A DNA stretch of 64,000 nucleotides from Candidatus Aminicenantota bacterium (GCA_011772495.1 WVZL01000032.1:139242-203241), one strand, 5' to 3'; positions 16,400 through 25,278 are shown, counted from the first letter of the stretch. Numbers and translations are program-made. Notes: a model not told the origin generated them from the sequence alone.

Positions 16400-17782
16400 C
16401 TATAAATTCAGGCCGACAAGAGGCCAGTATATTTTGACCATCACCAAGAAAATGATCCAGGAAATAATATTCAAGAATATGCCAGCCTTGACTGCGTCGG
16501 ATATCTTGTAGTAGCCAGCAGCATAGCAGATGGCATTGGGAGGAGTTCCCATGGGCAAACTAAAGGCGAGGCCCGCTGGCACAGCCACGGCATAGACCAC
16601 GATGATAGGGCTGAGGTTGTATGACTCTCCCAGTGCAAAAGCCAGGGGAAGCAGGATAGCCACGGTCGCTGCGTTGCTAATGCCTTCGGTCAGGAACTTG
16701 GCGACGAAAGTGATGATAATGATGAAAACGAAGGGCGTGATCGTGAAAGGAGAAAGAGCTTGGCCGGCCAGCCATTCGGCAGCTTGAGTGTGGTCCAAAG
16801 CAAAGCCAAGGGTGATGGCTCCACCGTACATTAAAATCACTCCCCAATTGACATATTCCTCGATTTCTTTCCAGTGAACAATATTGAACACGAAGAGCGA
16901 AACAGCCGAGAGGATGGCAATGGTGGCTAGGCCTATGGTATTGCTGAGAGTCATCCAGCAGACAATTGTCACGACCATGATCGCACCTACGGCCTTTTCT
17001 TCTCGCGCCATTTTCCCCAGTTGTTGGATTTCTTTTTTCAGGGTTTTTTCCGCAATCGATACATCTTCAATATCTATTTTGAAAAAAATTCGGATGACTG
17101 CATAGGCGAAGACAAGCATAATCAATACTATGGGAACCACAGCTATCATCCATTCTAAAAAGCCGATTCTCAGTCGGTATTCTTCCCAGAGCATTCCTAT
17201 AGCTAAAGGATTGCGTGCTCCTCCCAGCAGAGTGGCTACGCCTCCGATTACAGCACCCCAAGCAAGAGATAAGAACAGAGCCTTTCCGTAAGAGCTTTTT
17301 CTTGGCTTAAGCTTTAGGCTTCGAGCAATATCCAGGATGATGGGAAACATTAAAGCGGCCACGGCGTGAGCCGGCATCCAGAACGCCAGAAAGGCTGCCC
17401 CGAGAAGTACGCTCAACATCAGAGCCTGGGGCGATTTCTTGATTCTGGTCAGGAAAATTAAGGCCAGACGAGTGCTTAATCCGGATTTCATCAAAGCTGC
17501 TGCCAGGATGAACGCTCCCAGGATGAAGAAAACAGCGCGGTTGCCGAAAAGAGAAAAAGCTGTTTTAGTATCCATGACTCCTAAAAGAGGAATGAGCACA
17601 ATTGCCAGCAGGCTGGTGATGGCCAGAGGAATAATATCAGTCATCCAGAGAACTAGACAGAGAATAAAAATGGCTATGGCCCTTTGGGCTTGCAGGTCTA
17701 ATCCTTCCGGCTTAAAGAATTGAAGAAGCAGGAAAAAGCCAATGAAGATCACTATAATGCCCAGGGTTCGCCAGCTTCTCAT
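16400..17782 (-). CDS. DASS/SLC13-family anion symporter
   Basis: Divalent anion:Na+ symporter family (dicarboxylates, citrate, sulfate or related anions). 460 residues with about 11-12 membrane segments and two inverted halves. Seen: a GNRAVFFILGAFIL segment near 80-93 and the signature FSLPMGTPPNAICYA near 412-426, with SNAATVAILLP preceding it, the region that holds the substrate-binding SNT-type motif (SNA here). Its ATG overlaps the stop of the 65-residue gene upstream. Substrate cannot be read. Confidence 0.9.
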   Translation of the reverse strand: MRSWRTLGIIVIFIGFFLLLQFFKPEGLDLQAQRAIAIFILCLVLWMTDIIPLAITSLLAIVLIPLLGVMDTKTAFSLFGNRAVFFILGAFILAAALMKSGLSTRLALIFLTRIKKSPQALMLSVLLGAAFLAFWMPAHAVAALMFPIILDIARSLKLKPRKSSYGKALFLSLAWGAVIGGVATLLGGARNPLAIGMLWEEYRLRIGFLEWMIAVVPIVLIMLVFAYAVIRIFFKIDIEDVSIAEKTLKKEIQQLGKMAREEKAVGAIMVVTIVCWMTLSNTIGLATIAILSAVSLFVFNIVHWKEIEEYVNWGVILMYGGAITLGFALDHTQAAEWLAGQALSPFTITPFVFIIIITFVAKFLTEGISNAATVAILLPLAFALGESYNLSPIIVVYAVAVPAGLAFSLPMGTPPNAICYAAGYYKISDAVKAGIFLNIISWIIFLVMVKIYWPLVGLNL

Positions 17783-17976
17783 TCTTTAGACCTATGTTTT
17801 TTCCAGAGCCAGAATATAAAGACTGCGGGGGCTTGATAAAGAGCCAGAATAACAGGTGCGAGAATGATCCAATAGATGTTGAGGTCAGGAACAAAGAGAA
17901 CTATAAAGAGAGCGATTCCTGCTGCCGAGGCCAGGAAAACAGAGCCCAACCAGAGGCAGGAATAAACTTTTTTCAT
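17779..17976 (-). CDS. Small membrane protein preceding DASS transporter
   Basis: 65 residues with two hydrophobic helices (about 7-29 and 34-57) and a basic tail (KKHRSKE). It overlaps the transporter gene by 4 nt (ATGA), so the pair is translationally coupled; it may be an accessory subunit. Family not recognised. Confidence 0.65.
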   Translation of the reverse strand: MKKVYSCLWLGSVFLASAAGIALFIVLFVPDLNIYWIILAPVILALYQAPAVFIFWLWKKHRSKE

Positions 17977-18090
17977 GGTTCATTTATATCTTTTCATAAA
18001 AAAAAGTGCAAGGTATAGGTCGGTTTTATTGACTTTGATTTTTTCCTGTGCTATAAGCTTTGGCCCTGATAGCCTTTATTGAATGTGACA

Positions 18091-18102
18091 AGGAGGCCTC
18101 CT
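18091..18102 (+). promoter_or_regulatory. Palindromic Shine-Dalgarno site
   Basis: AGGAGGCCTCCT is a perfect 12-bp palindrome that abuts the GTG start at 18103. The ribosome binding site AGGAGG is followed directly by CCTCCT, the sequence of the 16S anti-Shine-Dalgarno, so intermolecular or intramolecular pairing could mask the site. Confidence 0.6.
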
Positions 18103-18636
18103 GTGAGAAAAAAATTACTCTTTCTGGCAGTGCTTTTGCCGGCCTTAGTTCTGGGCCAAGCAGATAAGAAAAGAGATATCTGGGAGCCTTTTCATTTTTT
18201 GGTGGGCGAGTGGGAAGGCCAGGGTGAAGGCAAGTCCGGAATTTCAACGGTTGAGAAAACCTTCCAGTTCATCATGAACAGGGAATACATTCAATCGACA
18301 ACCAGAGCTGTCTTTAAACCCCAAGAGAAGAATCCCAAAGGGGAGATTCATGAAGACTTGGGATTTTTTAGCTATGATCACTTCAGGAAGAAATTTGTGT
18401 TTAGGCAGTTTCACATCGAAGGATTCATCAATCAGTATGTCCTGGAGAGCATCTCCGCTGATGGCAAGATGTTGGTATTCGACTCTGAAGGATTTGAGAA
18501 TGCCCCTCCTGGCTGGAAAACAAGGATAATCTACAGGATTCTGGATGAGGATACATTAGAGGAGAGCTTTGACATTGCTACTCCAGGCAAAGACCTTCAG
18601 TGCTATATTCTGAACACCTTAAAGCGAAAAGAATAG
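18103..18636 (+). CDS. Secreted DUF1579/nitrobindin-like beta-barrel protein
   Basis: 177 residues with a signal peptide (hydrophobic 5-17, cleavage near LGQA). The mature part begins WEPFHFLVGEWEGQGEG, the opening of DUF1579 and lipocalin-like/nitrobindin barrels, and continues as a series of strands (DLGFFSYDHFRKKFVF, MLVFDSEGFEN). The GTG at 18103 is chosen for its AGGAGG 6 nt upstream; the frame stays open back to a TTG at 18079. Ligand and role unknown. Stands alone between convergent and tRNA genes. Confidence 0.7.
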   Translation: MRKKLLFLAVLLPALVLGQADKKRDIWEPFHFLVGEWEGQGEGKSGISTVEKTFQFIMNREYIQSTTRAVFKPQEKNPKGEIHEDLGFFSYDHFRKKFVFRQFHIEGFINQYVLESISADGKMLVFDSEGFENAPPGWKTRIIYRILDEDTLEESFDIATPGKDLQCYILNTLKRKE

Positions 18637-18965
18637 CCACAAGAGACCTAAGCTATAAAATACTTGGAAGGCTCGTTTTCCCTCCGCTGAAAATTATTCT
18701 CGGTACACCTTTTTTTCGATAATTTGCTCTTTTCTGCGACTAAATACATGAAGGACCTGCTGCGCTGGCTGGGCAGGGTCATACCCTCCTTTAGCACCCT
18801 TTAGCTTATTTTCCCTAAGACACAGCCAGCACTCCTTTTTCTCATTTGCGGTTCCTCTTGCTGCTAGATAAAATTTAGATTAAAGAACATATTCTGGCTT
18901 CCTCTGATTCAACAGAGAAAATCAAAGACAAGCTGTTGGTTGGCAGGAATAAGAGGGGAAATCTT
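18637..18965. other. Spacer, no gene seen
   Basis: No open frame with a ribosome binding site and no recognisable RNA. I looked for the conserved signal recognition particle RNA loop and tmRNA features and did not find them. Confidence 0.5.
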
Positions 18966-19040
18966 TGGTGGGCGGTACTGGATTCGAACCAGTGACACCC
19001 GGCTTGTAAAACCGGTACTCTACCGCTGAGCTAACCGCCC
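18966..19040 (-). tRNA. tRNA-Val (anticodon TAC)
   Basis: Reads on the minus strand with acceptor GGGCGGT/ACCGCCC, D arm TAGCTCAGCGGTAGAG, anticodon loop TTTACAA, T arm CTGGTTCGAATCCAG and encoded CCA. All stems pair. Confidence 0.97.
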
Positions 19041-19109
19041 ATACTGTTATAAGAGCGTAACTAAGGTAGGAAAAAGTCTCTCCTTTGTCAAGCCAGCTTG
19101 AAGCAGCAA

Positions 19110-19138
19110 TTGACATAACATTATCCGTATGTTAAATT
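19110..19138 (+). promoter_or_regulatory. Sigma70-type promoter of rplU operon
   Basis: TTGACA (19110-19115), 17-nt spacer, TAAATT (19133-19138). Start predicted near 19145, with AGAGGT before the rplU ATG. Confidence 0.75.
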
Positions 19139-19168
19139 TAGGCTTCCCGATAAACAGAGGTAAATGAG

Positions 19169-19753
19169 ATGTTTGCAGTCATAAAAACTGGAGGTAAACA
19201 GTACCGAGTTCAAGAAGGAGATGTCCTGGTAATCGAGAAACTCGGCCTGGATGAGGGCCAGAAAATCACCTTTGACGAGGTTCTTCTTGTCGATCATGAC
19301 CAGAAAACTCTGATTGGAACACCCTATATCGAGAATGCTTCAGTCAAAGGGGAAGTCATCGATAATTTCAAGGATAAAAAGGTCATAGTCTTTAAGAAGA
19401 AGAGAAGAAAGCAATACAAGAAGAAAAGAGGTCACCGCCAGGAGTTGACTCGGGTAAGGATAGAAGAGATAGTCTCTGAGCTGAGAGTTGCTCGCAAGAA
19501 AGAACCTGGGGTGCCCAAAGTGAAGAAAGTGCCTCCGAGAGAAAAGGTCAAAGAAGAAGCGAAACCCAAAGAGGTGAAAAAAGACAAACCCAGAAAACCT
19601 GAGAAACCAAAAGTTAAAGACATCGAAGCCAAAGTGAAAAAGAAAGCCGGAGCTGCCAAAGCCGCAGAACCGAAAGCCAAAACCGCAGCCAGAAAGAAGG
19701 CCACGACGAAAGCAGCCCCGCCAGCCAAAAAATCCAAAAAGATGAAGGAGTAA
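19169..19753 (+). CDS. rplU: 50S ribosomal protein L21 with long basic tail
   Basis: Residues 1-102 are a complete L21 domain: [18 protein letters not shown] at the start and [16 protein letters not shown] in the RNA-binding loop. It continues for about 90 residues of Lys/Ala/Pro/Glu-rich low-complexity sequence ([20 protein letters not shown] and similar), where ordinary bacterial L21 ends near residue 103. The tail keeps its frame up to 4 nt before rpmA, so it is not a misread. It likely binds rRNA or is disordered. First gene of rplU-rpmA-obgE-nadD-rsfS. Confidence 0.96.
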   Translation: MFAVIKTGGKQYRVQEGDVLVIEKLGLDEGQKITFDEVLLVDHDQKTLIGTPYIENASVKGEVIDNFKDKKVIVFKKKRRKQYKKKRGHRQELTRVRIEEIVSELRVARKKEPGVPKVKKVPPREKVKEEAKPKEVKKDKPRKPEKPKVKDIEAKVKKKAGAAKAAEPKAKTAARKKATTKAAPPAKKSKKMKE

Positions 19754-19757
19754 GAGG

Positions 19758-20012
19758 ATGGCTCATAAAAAATCAGGAGGAAGTGCCCGAAACGGAAGAG
19801 ACAGCCGTTCCAAGCGGCTTGGAGTCAAACGATACGGCGGACAGTATGTTACTGCAGGTTCCATCCTTATCCGTCAAAGGGGAACGCCTTTCAAGCCTGG
19901 CTTAAACGTCGGAAGAGGCAAGGATGATACTCTTTTTGCCCGCGCTTCTGGAATAGTTCACTTCGAGACCAAAGGAAAGAAAGCTAAATACGTCTCTGTT
20001 ATTTCCTCCTAG
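19758..20012 (+). CDS. rpmA: 50S ribosomal protein L27
   Basis: 84 residues. [16 protein letters not shown] at the start is the mature L27 N-terminus that reaches the peptidyl transferase centre, without the cleavable extension found in Firmicutes. [12 protein letters not shown] and [11 protein letters not shown] follow. Strong AGGA site. Confidence 0.98.
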   Translation: MAHKKSGGSARNGRDSRSKRLGVKRYGGQYVTAGSILIRQRGTPFKPGLNVGRGKDDTLFARASGIVHFETKGKKAKYVSVISS

Positions 20013-20033
20013 GGGGTTTAAACTCCGCTAAAT

Positions 20034-21050
20034 ATGTTTGTCGACCAAGTCAATGTGACCCTTCGAGCAGGAAAGGGAGGCAATGGCTGTGTTAGCTTCA
20101 GGAGAGAAAAAGGAGTTCCCCGTGGAGGGCCAGATGGTGGCCGCGGAGGCCACGGGGGAAGCATTTATATAGCCTCTGACGACAGCCTCGATTCTCTCGC
20201 CTATTACAGGTTTCATCCCCTTAATAAGGCCCCTAGAGGTTCCCATGGTCAAGGAGGAAATCGCCAGGGCAAAAAGGGGGAAGACCTTGTCCTTCGAGTG
20301 CCTGTAGGGACAGTCGCCAGGAATAAAGATGAGCCAGAGATTCTGTACGATTTTCTGCGCTCAGATGAAAAATATTTAGCGGCCAGGGGGGGAAAAGGAG
20401 GCCGGGGCAATGCCTCGTTTGCCACTCCCACCTATCAGGCTCCGAGAGAATGGGAGGCTGGCCAGCCAGGAGAAGAGCGAGAGTTGACCCTGGAGCTCAA
20501 GCTCATCGCTGACGTGGGATTGCTGGGTTTTCCCAACGTTGGAAAATCCACCTTGATTTCTAAGATTTCAGCAGCCAAGCCTGTCATTGCCGATTATCCT
20601 TTTACGACTCTTATTCCTCATTTAGGGGTGGTGGATGTGGATGAATTTAAAAGTTTTGTGGTGGCCGATATCCCCGGTTTAATCGAGGGCGCTCACCTAG
20701 GGCATGGGCTGGGTATCAAGTTCTTAAAACATGTCGAGAGGACGAAGGCTTTAGCCCACCTCATCGATGTTTCTCCCTTCTCAGGAAGAAATCCCAGGGA
20801 CGATTACCAGACTGTTCTAAAAGAGCTGGAGGCCTTTAATCCCAGTCTGATGAAAAGGCCTCAAATCTTGGTGGCCAATAAGATTGACCTGCTGGGTGAT
20901 GAAAGAAAGAAACTCCAAGATGTTAAGAACCTGGCCAGAGAGGAAAAACTACCCTTTTTTGCCATCTCAGCCAAGACAGGAAAGGGAATGAAAGACCTGG
21001 TCATATCCATGGCCAAGATCGTGGATCTTGAGAAGGAGAAAACAAGATAA
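20034..21050 (+). CDS. obgE: GTPase Obg/CgtA
   Basis: Ribosome-associated GTPase acting in 50S assembly and stress control. 338 residues. The glycine-rich Obg domain (1-158) shows CVSFRREKGVPRGGPDGG; the G domain has GFPNVGKSTLI (G1), DIPGLIEGAH (G3), NKIDL (G4) and SAKTG (G5). It stops at the G domain without the variable C-terminal extension. Canonical position after rpmA. Confidence 0.97.
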   Translation: MFVDQVNVTLRAGKGGNGCVSFRREKGVPRGGPDGGRGGHGGSIYIASDDSLDSLAYYRFHPLNKAPRGSHGQGGNRQGKKGEDLVLRVPVGTVARNKDEPEILYDFLRSDEKYLAARGGKGGRGNASFATPTYQAPREWEAGQPGEERELTLELKLIADVGLLGFPNVGKSTLISKISAAKPVIADYPFTTLIPHLGVVDVDEFKSFVVADIPGLIEGAHLGHGLGIKFLKHVERTKALAHLIDVSPFSGRNPRDDYQTVLKELEAFNPSLMKRPQILVANKIDLLGDERKKLQDVKNLAREEKLPFFAISAKTGKGMKDLVISMAKIVDLEKEKTR

Positions 21051-21054
21051 CCGT

Positions 21055-21723
21055 ATGAAAAAAGCAAGAATAGGCATCTTCGGGGGCACTTTCAATCCCA
21101 TCCACGCGGGTCATATGAGAGCTGCTGAGATTGTCCAGAGAAAATTTCTCTTGGATAAAATCCTTTTTATCCCTTCCTACATCCCTCCTCATAAAGAATC
21201 GGTGGATATGGCCTCGCCTTCAGATCGCCTAAAAATGGTCGAGCTCGCTTGTGCTCCCTACTCTCGATTCATTCCTTCTCCGATCGAAATTGAGGCTCAG
21301 GAGAAATCCTACTCGATCATTACCTTGGAGAAGATTGAAAAAATGTATCCGGAAACGTGGTTATTCTTTATTCTGGGGATAGATGCGTTTTTGGAAATAG
21401 AAACCTGGAAGGAATACGAAGAACTCCTCAAGCGCTGTTCTTTCATCGTTGTCAGTCGTCAAGGGTATCGCCTGCAAGAGGCTAAGAACGTTCTAGAGGG
21501 ACCATATAAAGAAAAGATGTATGAATTCCCAGAATCGGGAGAAAGGGAAGAAGACCTCTTTTCTTCCTATCGAATATTCCTCTTGCCTATCGATTCTTTG
21601 AATATTGCTTCCACGGAAATACGAAGAAGAGCCAGGAAAGGGCTTTCTCTAAAGGGCCTGGTTCTCGAATCTGTTGAAGTTTACATTGCAGAAAATAGAC
21701 TTTATCAAAGTCAAAATGGTTGA
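21055..21723 (+). CDS. nadD: Nicotinate-nucleotide adenylyltransferase
   Basis: Joins nicotinate mononucleotide with ATP to give deamido-NAD. 222 residues. GIFGGTFNPIHAGHMRAA near the N-terminus holds the GxFNPxHxGH nucleotidyl-transfer motif, and SLNIASTEIRRRARKG near 178-193 holds the ISSTxIR motif (STEIR). The ATG at 21055, 4 nt after the obgE stop, fits the family better than an upstream start inside obgE. It overlaps rsfS by 8 nt. NAD synthetase lies at 29.3 kb. Confidence 0.96.
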   Translation: MKKARIGIFGGTFNPIHAGHMRAAEIVQRKFLLDKILFIPSYIPPHKESVDMASPSDRLKMVELACAPYSRFIPSPIEIEAQEKSYSIITLEKIEKMYPETWLFFILGIDAFLEIETWKEYEELLKRCSFIVVSRQGYRLQEAKNVLEGPYKEKMYEFPESGEREEDLFSSYRIFLLPIDSLNIASTEIRRRARKGLSLKGLVLESVEVYIAENRLYQSQNG

Positions 21724-22087
21724 AAAAAAGACAGTAAAGCTGGACCAAAGGCGCCTCCCGACCGGGGTGAGGATTTCGATCAAAGCCAGTCAAGCCAAAA
21801 AAGGGGAGGATCTTCAAATCATTGATTTGAGGGGGATTGCAGCCTTTACGGATTTTTTTATCATCGTGCACGGAAATTCCACCCGGCAAAACATAGCTAT
21901 CTATGAAGGCATTAGGGAGGAGCTAAAGAAGAAAAACATCCAATCTCTCAGCATCGAGGGAAAAGAGCACGGTGAGTGGATCTTGATGGATTATGGAAGC
22001 TTTATTGTCCATGTTTTCTCCAAGAGCGCCCGGGAGTACTATTCTCTAGAAAAGTTATGGGGTGATGCCCCAAGATTTTCATACTGA
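21716..22087 (+). CDS. rsfS: Ribosomal silencing factor RsfS
   Basis: Binds L14 and blocks subunit joining under starvation. 123 residues. Seen: FTDFFIIVHGNSTRQN and the C-terminal EGKEHGEWILMDYGSFIVHVF and REYYSLEKLWGDAP motifs of the RsfS/Iojap family. The ATG at 21716 overlaps the nadD stop; an upstream TTG at 21674 is less likely. The last 53 nt are repeated, diverged, at 26122-26174 upstream of rlmH, the gene that usually follows rsfS. Confidence 0.96.
   Translation: MVEKKTVKLDQRRLPTGVRISIKASQAKKGEDLQIIDLRGIAAFTDFFIIVHGNSTRQNIAIYEGIREELKKKNIQSLSIEGKEHGEWILMDYGSFIVHVFSKSAREYYSLEKLWGDAPRFSY
22035..22087 (+). repeat. rsfS 3' end, copy 1 of a diverged direct repeat
   Basis: This 53-nt end of rsfS matches 26122-26174 at 47 positions. 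All six differences are A/G changes at third codon positions. Confidence 0.85.
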
Positions 22088-22176
22088 GTGATTTTTCTTT
22101 TATGACTCCTTTGATTTTCTTTTAGCACCTTTATGTCAAAGCGAGCCTTAACGAAATCGGTTACACATAAGCATGT

Positions 22177-22191
22177 ACTAATCTGAAAAAA
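22177..22191 (+). repeat. 15-nt motif shared by the two inserted genes, copy 1
   Basis: ACTAATCTGAAAAAA occurs here, 13 nt upstream of the kinase -35 box, and again at 25132-25146 upstream of the lipoprotein gene. It could be a common regulator site, or chance given the A-run. Confidence 0.4.
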
Positions 22192-22203
22192 TTTACACTC
22201 AAT

Positions 22204-22232
22204 TTGACTATTTTCTCATTAATTGTTATTCT
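22204..22232 (+). promoter_or_regulatory. Promoter of the kinase gene
   Basis: TTGACT (22204-22209), 17-nt spacer, TATTCT (22227-22232). Start predicted near 22239, 27 nt before the ATG. Confidence 0.6.
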
Positions 22233-22265
22233 TTTTTTCAAGCATTCTCAGGGGACAAAGACATT

Positions 22266-25043
22266 ATGGAGTGCCCGAAGTGTCATTTTGAAAATCCTGA
22301 TAATACTCGTTTTTGTGGGAATTGTGCGGCTCCACTCCGCTCCTCAGATGTAATCTCTGCTACTCAAACCAAGACTCTCGAAACACCTACGCAGGAATTG
22401 ACCGCTGGAAGTACTTTTGCTGGAAGGTACCAGATTGTCGAAAAGCTTGGGAAAGGGGGCATGGGCAAAGTCTACAGAGCTTTCGATAAGAAATTGAATG
22501 AAGATGTGGCTCTGAAGCTGATAAAACCTGAGATTGCTTCGGACCAGAAAACAATCGAGAGATTTAGTAATGAACTGAAATTGGCGCGCAAAATTAGTCA
22601 CAGAAATGTGGGCCGCATGTATGAACTTATGGAAGAAGAAGGTTTTCATTTCATCACTATGGAGTTCATCTCTGGTGAGGATTTAAAGAGTCTGATTAGA
22701 AGGGCAGGACCTTTAAATATCGGAAAAACAATTATCATCGCTAAACAGGCTTGCGAAGGCCTCTCCGAAGCCCACCGTATTGGGGTTGTCCATAGGGATT
22801 TAAAGCCAGAGAATATCATGATCGATAAGCAGGGGAATGCCCGGATTATGGATTTTGGGATAGCTCGGTCTCATGAGGCAGAAGGGATTACAGATACAGG
22901 GGTGGTAATCGGAACTCCAAAGTACATGTCTCCTGAGCAAGTGGAAGGAAAGGAGATAGATAAGCGGTCAGACATCTATTCTCTGGGGGTCATCCTTTTT
23001 GAGATGGTGACAGGAAGAGTGCCTTTTGAAGGAGATACTCCTCTTAGCATAGCTTTAAAGACTAAAGCAGAAGCACCTCCAGATCCCAGGGAGATCAATG
23101 CCCAGATACCAGAAGATCTTAGCCGCATAATTCTCAGATGCCTGAAGAAAGACAAAGAGGAAAGGTATCAAAGTGCTGAGGATGCATTTTTTGACCTTCT
23201 GAAGCTTGAGGAAGGAATCCCCATCACAGATACAGTTCAGCTGGGGAAAAGGAAGAAGAGAAAAAGATACACATTCCGTTCTTTTCTCCGTGAATTAAGG
23301 AAAAGGAAAATCATTCACACCCTGGCAGCCTTTATCGCCGGCGGCATGGTGATGGTGGAGTTTGTGCACTGGGTTCTTATCGATCACTATCATTTTCCAA
23401 AACAGTCTTTGGATATTACTATCGCCACAACAATTTGTGCTCTCCTCTGTACCTTGATTTGGCGGTGGTTCCGTAGTGTTAAAAAAGAGCCGAGAAGAAT
23501 CAAGGTGGAATTACTCGTAATCCCTTTAGTTATTCTGGTCACTGTTTTCCTGGATGTTAAATTTGTTCTTCAAATCGGAGAAACTGAACAGATGGGACTC
23601 GAAACAGCAGAAGAAGTGAAATGGACAAACTCCATTGCTGTGCTTCATTTTGAAGATTTAAGCCCAAAAAGAGATATAGATTACATTTGTGAAGGCATGA
23701 CCGATGATATCATTACTAAACTCTCGAGACTAATCCCGCAATTGAAAGTCATTTCCAAGCGCTCAGTGATACGCTATAAGGACAAAGAGAAAAATATAAG
23801 TGAAATTGGCCAGGAGTTGGGGGTGGAAACAATTCTAGAGTCAAGTTTGCAAGTAGAAGAAAACAGAATTCGGGTGATATCTAAGCTGATCAATGTGGTG
23901 AATGGAGTTGTCCTTTGGTCAGATACGTTTGACCGGGAGCTCAAAAGCGTTTTTAAAGTTCAGGATGAGATATCCATGGCTATTGCTAAAGCATTGAAAG
24001 TTCGACTCGTGGACGAGAGATTCAAAATCTTTAAAACAAGAGAGCCGACTGATGTTGAAGCCTATAAGTATTACCAGTTGGGAAATCATTTTGAAAGAAA
24101 ATATAGAGATTCTAGCAAAGAGGAAGATTTTAAGGTTGGAGTGGAAATGTACGATAAAGCCGTTGAGATTGACCAGAATTATGCTTTGGTCTACTGGGGC
24201 TTAGGCAATATATACGAGGCTCATTTTGTAAAGGAAGATGATAAGGAATCTCTTGATTTGATGCTGAGGGCCTATGAGAAAGCCTATGAAATAGACCCGA
24301 ATCTAGCAGAAGCGAATTTGGGTCTAGGATGGGCTTACTTTTACAAGGAGGATCTGGATAGAAGTCATCAATTTTTTAAGAAGGCCTTAGGAATAGACCC
24401 AATTAATCCCTCTATTAATTTTTACGTAGGTTCTTTTCTTCGCTCTATTGGGTTGTTTCATCAAGCAATTGAATATTATTCTAGGGCTATAGAGCTTGAC
24501 CCTTTAAATATTACCTTTCATGGGCTTCGCGCAGTTTGTTATTGGTACATAGGAGAATTTGAAGAAGGCGCTAATTATATTCAGAAAGCATTAGAAATAG
24601 AACCAGATAATGTTCGGCTCTATCTTGTTTATGCAAGACAGCTCATCATGATGAAAATGTATGAGCAGGCCGAAAAAGAGCTAGAAAAAGCAGAGAAAAT
24701 TAGGCCAGATTACTCTCATATTCAATATTACCAGGCCTGGATACTGGCAGCAAAGGGAGAAAAAGAGAAGGCCCTGGCGTTTATTAGGAATGCAGATTTT
24801 CCTTATCTGTACCACGTGACAAGCATTTATTCTCTTTTAGGAATGAAGGACCAGGCGATTAAAGGTATCAGTGAAGGGATTGATAAGGGATTTCATGATA
24901 TAAAAGATTATCTTTACTCTTACCCGTTTTTGATAAGCAATCCTTTTTATGATTACCTGCGTGATGATGCTCGCTTTAAAGAGATTGTAAAAAGAGAAAA
25001 GAAGAAATACGAACAAAAATTAGAGAAGTATGGTGAATTATAG
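22266..25043 (+). CDS. Zinc-ribbon Ser/Thr protein kinase with FlgO/TolB-like and TPR domains
   Basis: 925-residue membrane kinase. Order: zinc ribbon CPKC...CGNC (3-20); Hanks-type kinase (about 54-310) with LGKGGMGKVYRA, VALK, VVHRDLKPENIM, MDFGIA and MSPEQ, all catalytic residues intact; three membrane segments (about 350-372, 386-405, 416-436); a TolB/FlgO-like alpha/beta domain (about 457-580: SIAVLHFEDLSP, EGMTDDIITKLS); then tetratricopeptide repeats to the end. Known architecture in Acidobacteria-type genomes, with kinase inside and sensor outside. It interrupts the usual rsfS-rlmH order. Confidence 0.93.
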   Translation: MECPKCHFENPDNTRFCGNCAAPLRSSDVISATQTKTLETPTQELTAGSTFAGRYQIVEKLGKGGMGKVYRAFDKKLNEDVALKLIKPEIASDQKTIERFSNELKLARKISHRNVGRMYELMEEEGFHFITMEFISGEDLKSLIRRAGPLNIGKTIIIAKQACEGLSEAHRIGVVHRDLKPENIMIDKQGNARIMDFGIARSHEAEGITDTGVVIGTPKYMSPEQVEGKEIDKRSDIYSLGVILFEMVTGRVPFEGDTPLSIALKTKAEAPPDPREINAQIPEDLSRIILRCLKKDKEERYQSAEDAFFDLLKLEEGIPITDTVQLGKRKKRKRYTFRSFLRELRKRKIIHTLAAFIAGGMVMVEFVHWVLIDHYHFPKQSLDITIATTICALLCTLIWRWFRSVKKEPRRIKVELLVIPLVILVTVFLDVKFVLQIGETEQMGLETAEEVKWTNSIAVLHFEDLSPKRDIDYICEGMTDDIITKLSRLIPQLKVISKRSVIRYKDKEKNISEIGQELGVETILESSLQVEENRIRVISKLINVVNGVVLWSDTFDRELKSVFKVQDEISMAIAKALKVRLVDERFKIFKTREPTDVEAYKYYQLGNHFERKYRDSSKEEDFKVGVEMYDKAVEIDQNYALVYWGLGNIYEAHFVKEDDKESLDLMLRAYEKAYEIDPNLAEANLGLGWAYFYKEDLDRSHQFFKKALGIDPINPSINFYVGSFLRSIGLFHQAIEYYSRAIELDPLNITFHGLRAVCYWYIGEFEEGANYIQKALEIEPDNVRLYLVYARQLIMMKMYEQAEKELEKAEKIRPDYSHIQYYQAWILAAKGEKEKALAFIRNADFPYLYHVTSIYSLLGMKDQAIKGISEGIDKGFHDIKDYLYSYPFLISNPFYDYLRDDARFKEIVKREKKKYEQKLEKYGEL

Positions 25044-25093
25044 GCAATAAAGAATATATTTTTTTTAGCTGTCTTAGATTGATTTTAATTTTA

Positions 25094-25122
25094 TTGACAT
25101 CTCATCTTACCTTTGTTATATG
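25094..25122 (+). promoter_or_regulatory. Promoter of the lipoprotein gene
   Basis: TTGACA (25094-25099), 17-nt spacer, TATATG (25117-25122). It gives a leader of about 150 nt that contains the shared 15-nt motif (25132-25146) and a short open frame at 25237. Confidence 0.6.
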
Positions 25123-25131
25123 TTCAAGAAC

Positions 25132-25146
25132 ACTAATCTGAAAAAA
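25132..25146 (+). repeat. 15-nt motif shared by the two inserted genes, copy 2
   Basis: ACTAATCTGAAAAAA, identical to 22177-22191, here about 10 nt after the -10 box, so inside the transcript leader. Confidence 0.4.
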
Positions 25147-25236
25147 CAAATAAGAGGATTGGGGTAAAATTGAATCTTGTTCCGTCAGCAAAAGACATAT
25201 CCTTTTCAATGAATTCTTCCTAAAAGGGGGTGATAG

Positions 25237-25263
25237 ATGAGAATATATCCTTCAAATTTATGA
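25237..25263 (+). CDS. Possible 8-residue leader peptide
   Basis: ATG with a strong AGGGGGTGAT site 5'; encodes MRIYPSNL and stops 15 nt before the GTG of the lipoprotein gene. It may modulate translation of that gene by coupling. It is too short to prove by reading. Confidence 0.35.
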   Translation: MRIYPSNL

Positions 25264-25278
25264 AGAAAGGAGGTTACT

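Noticed and set aside
18637..18965. Possible structural RNA before tRNA-Val
   Set aside because: GC-rich stretch near 18755-18800 does not fit SRP RNA, tmRNA or 6S features I can recognise.
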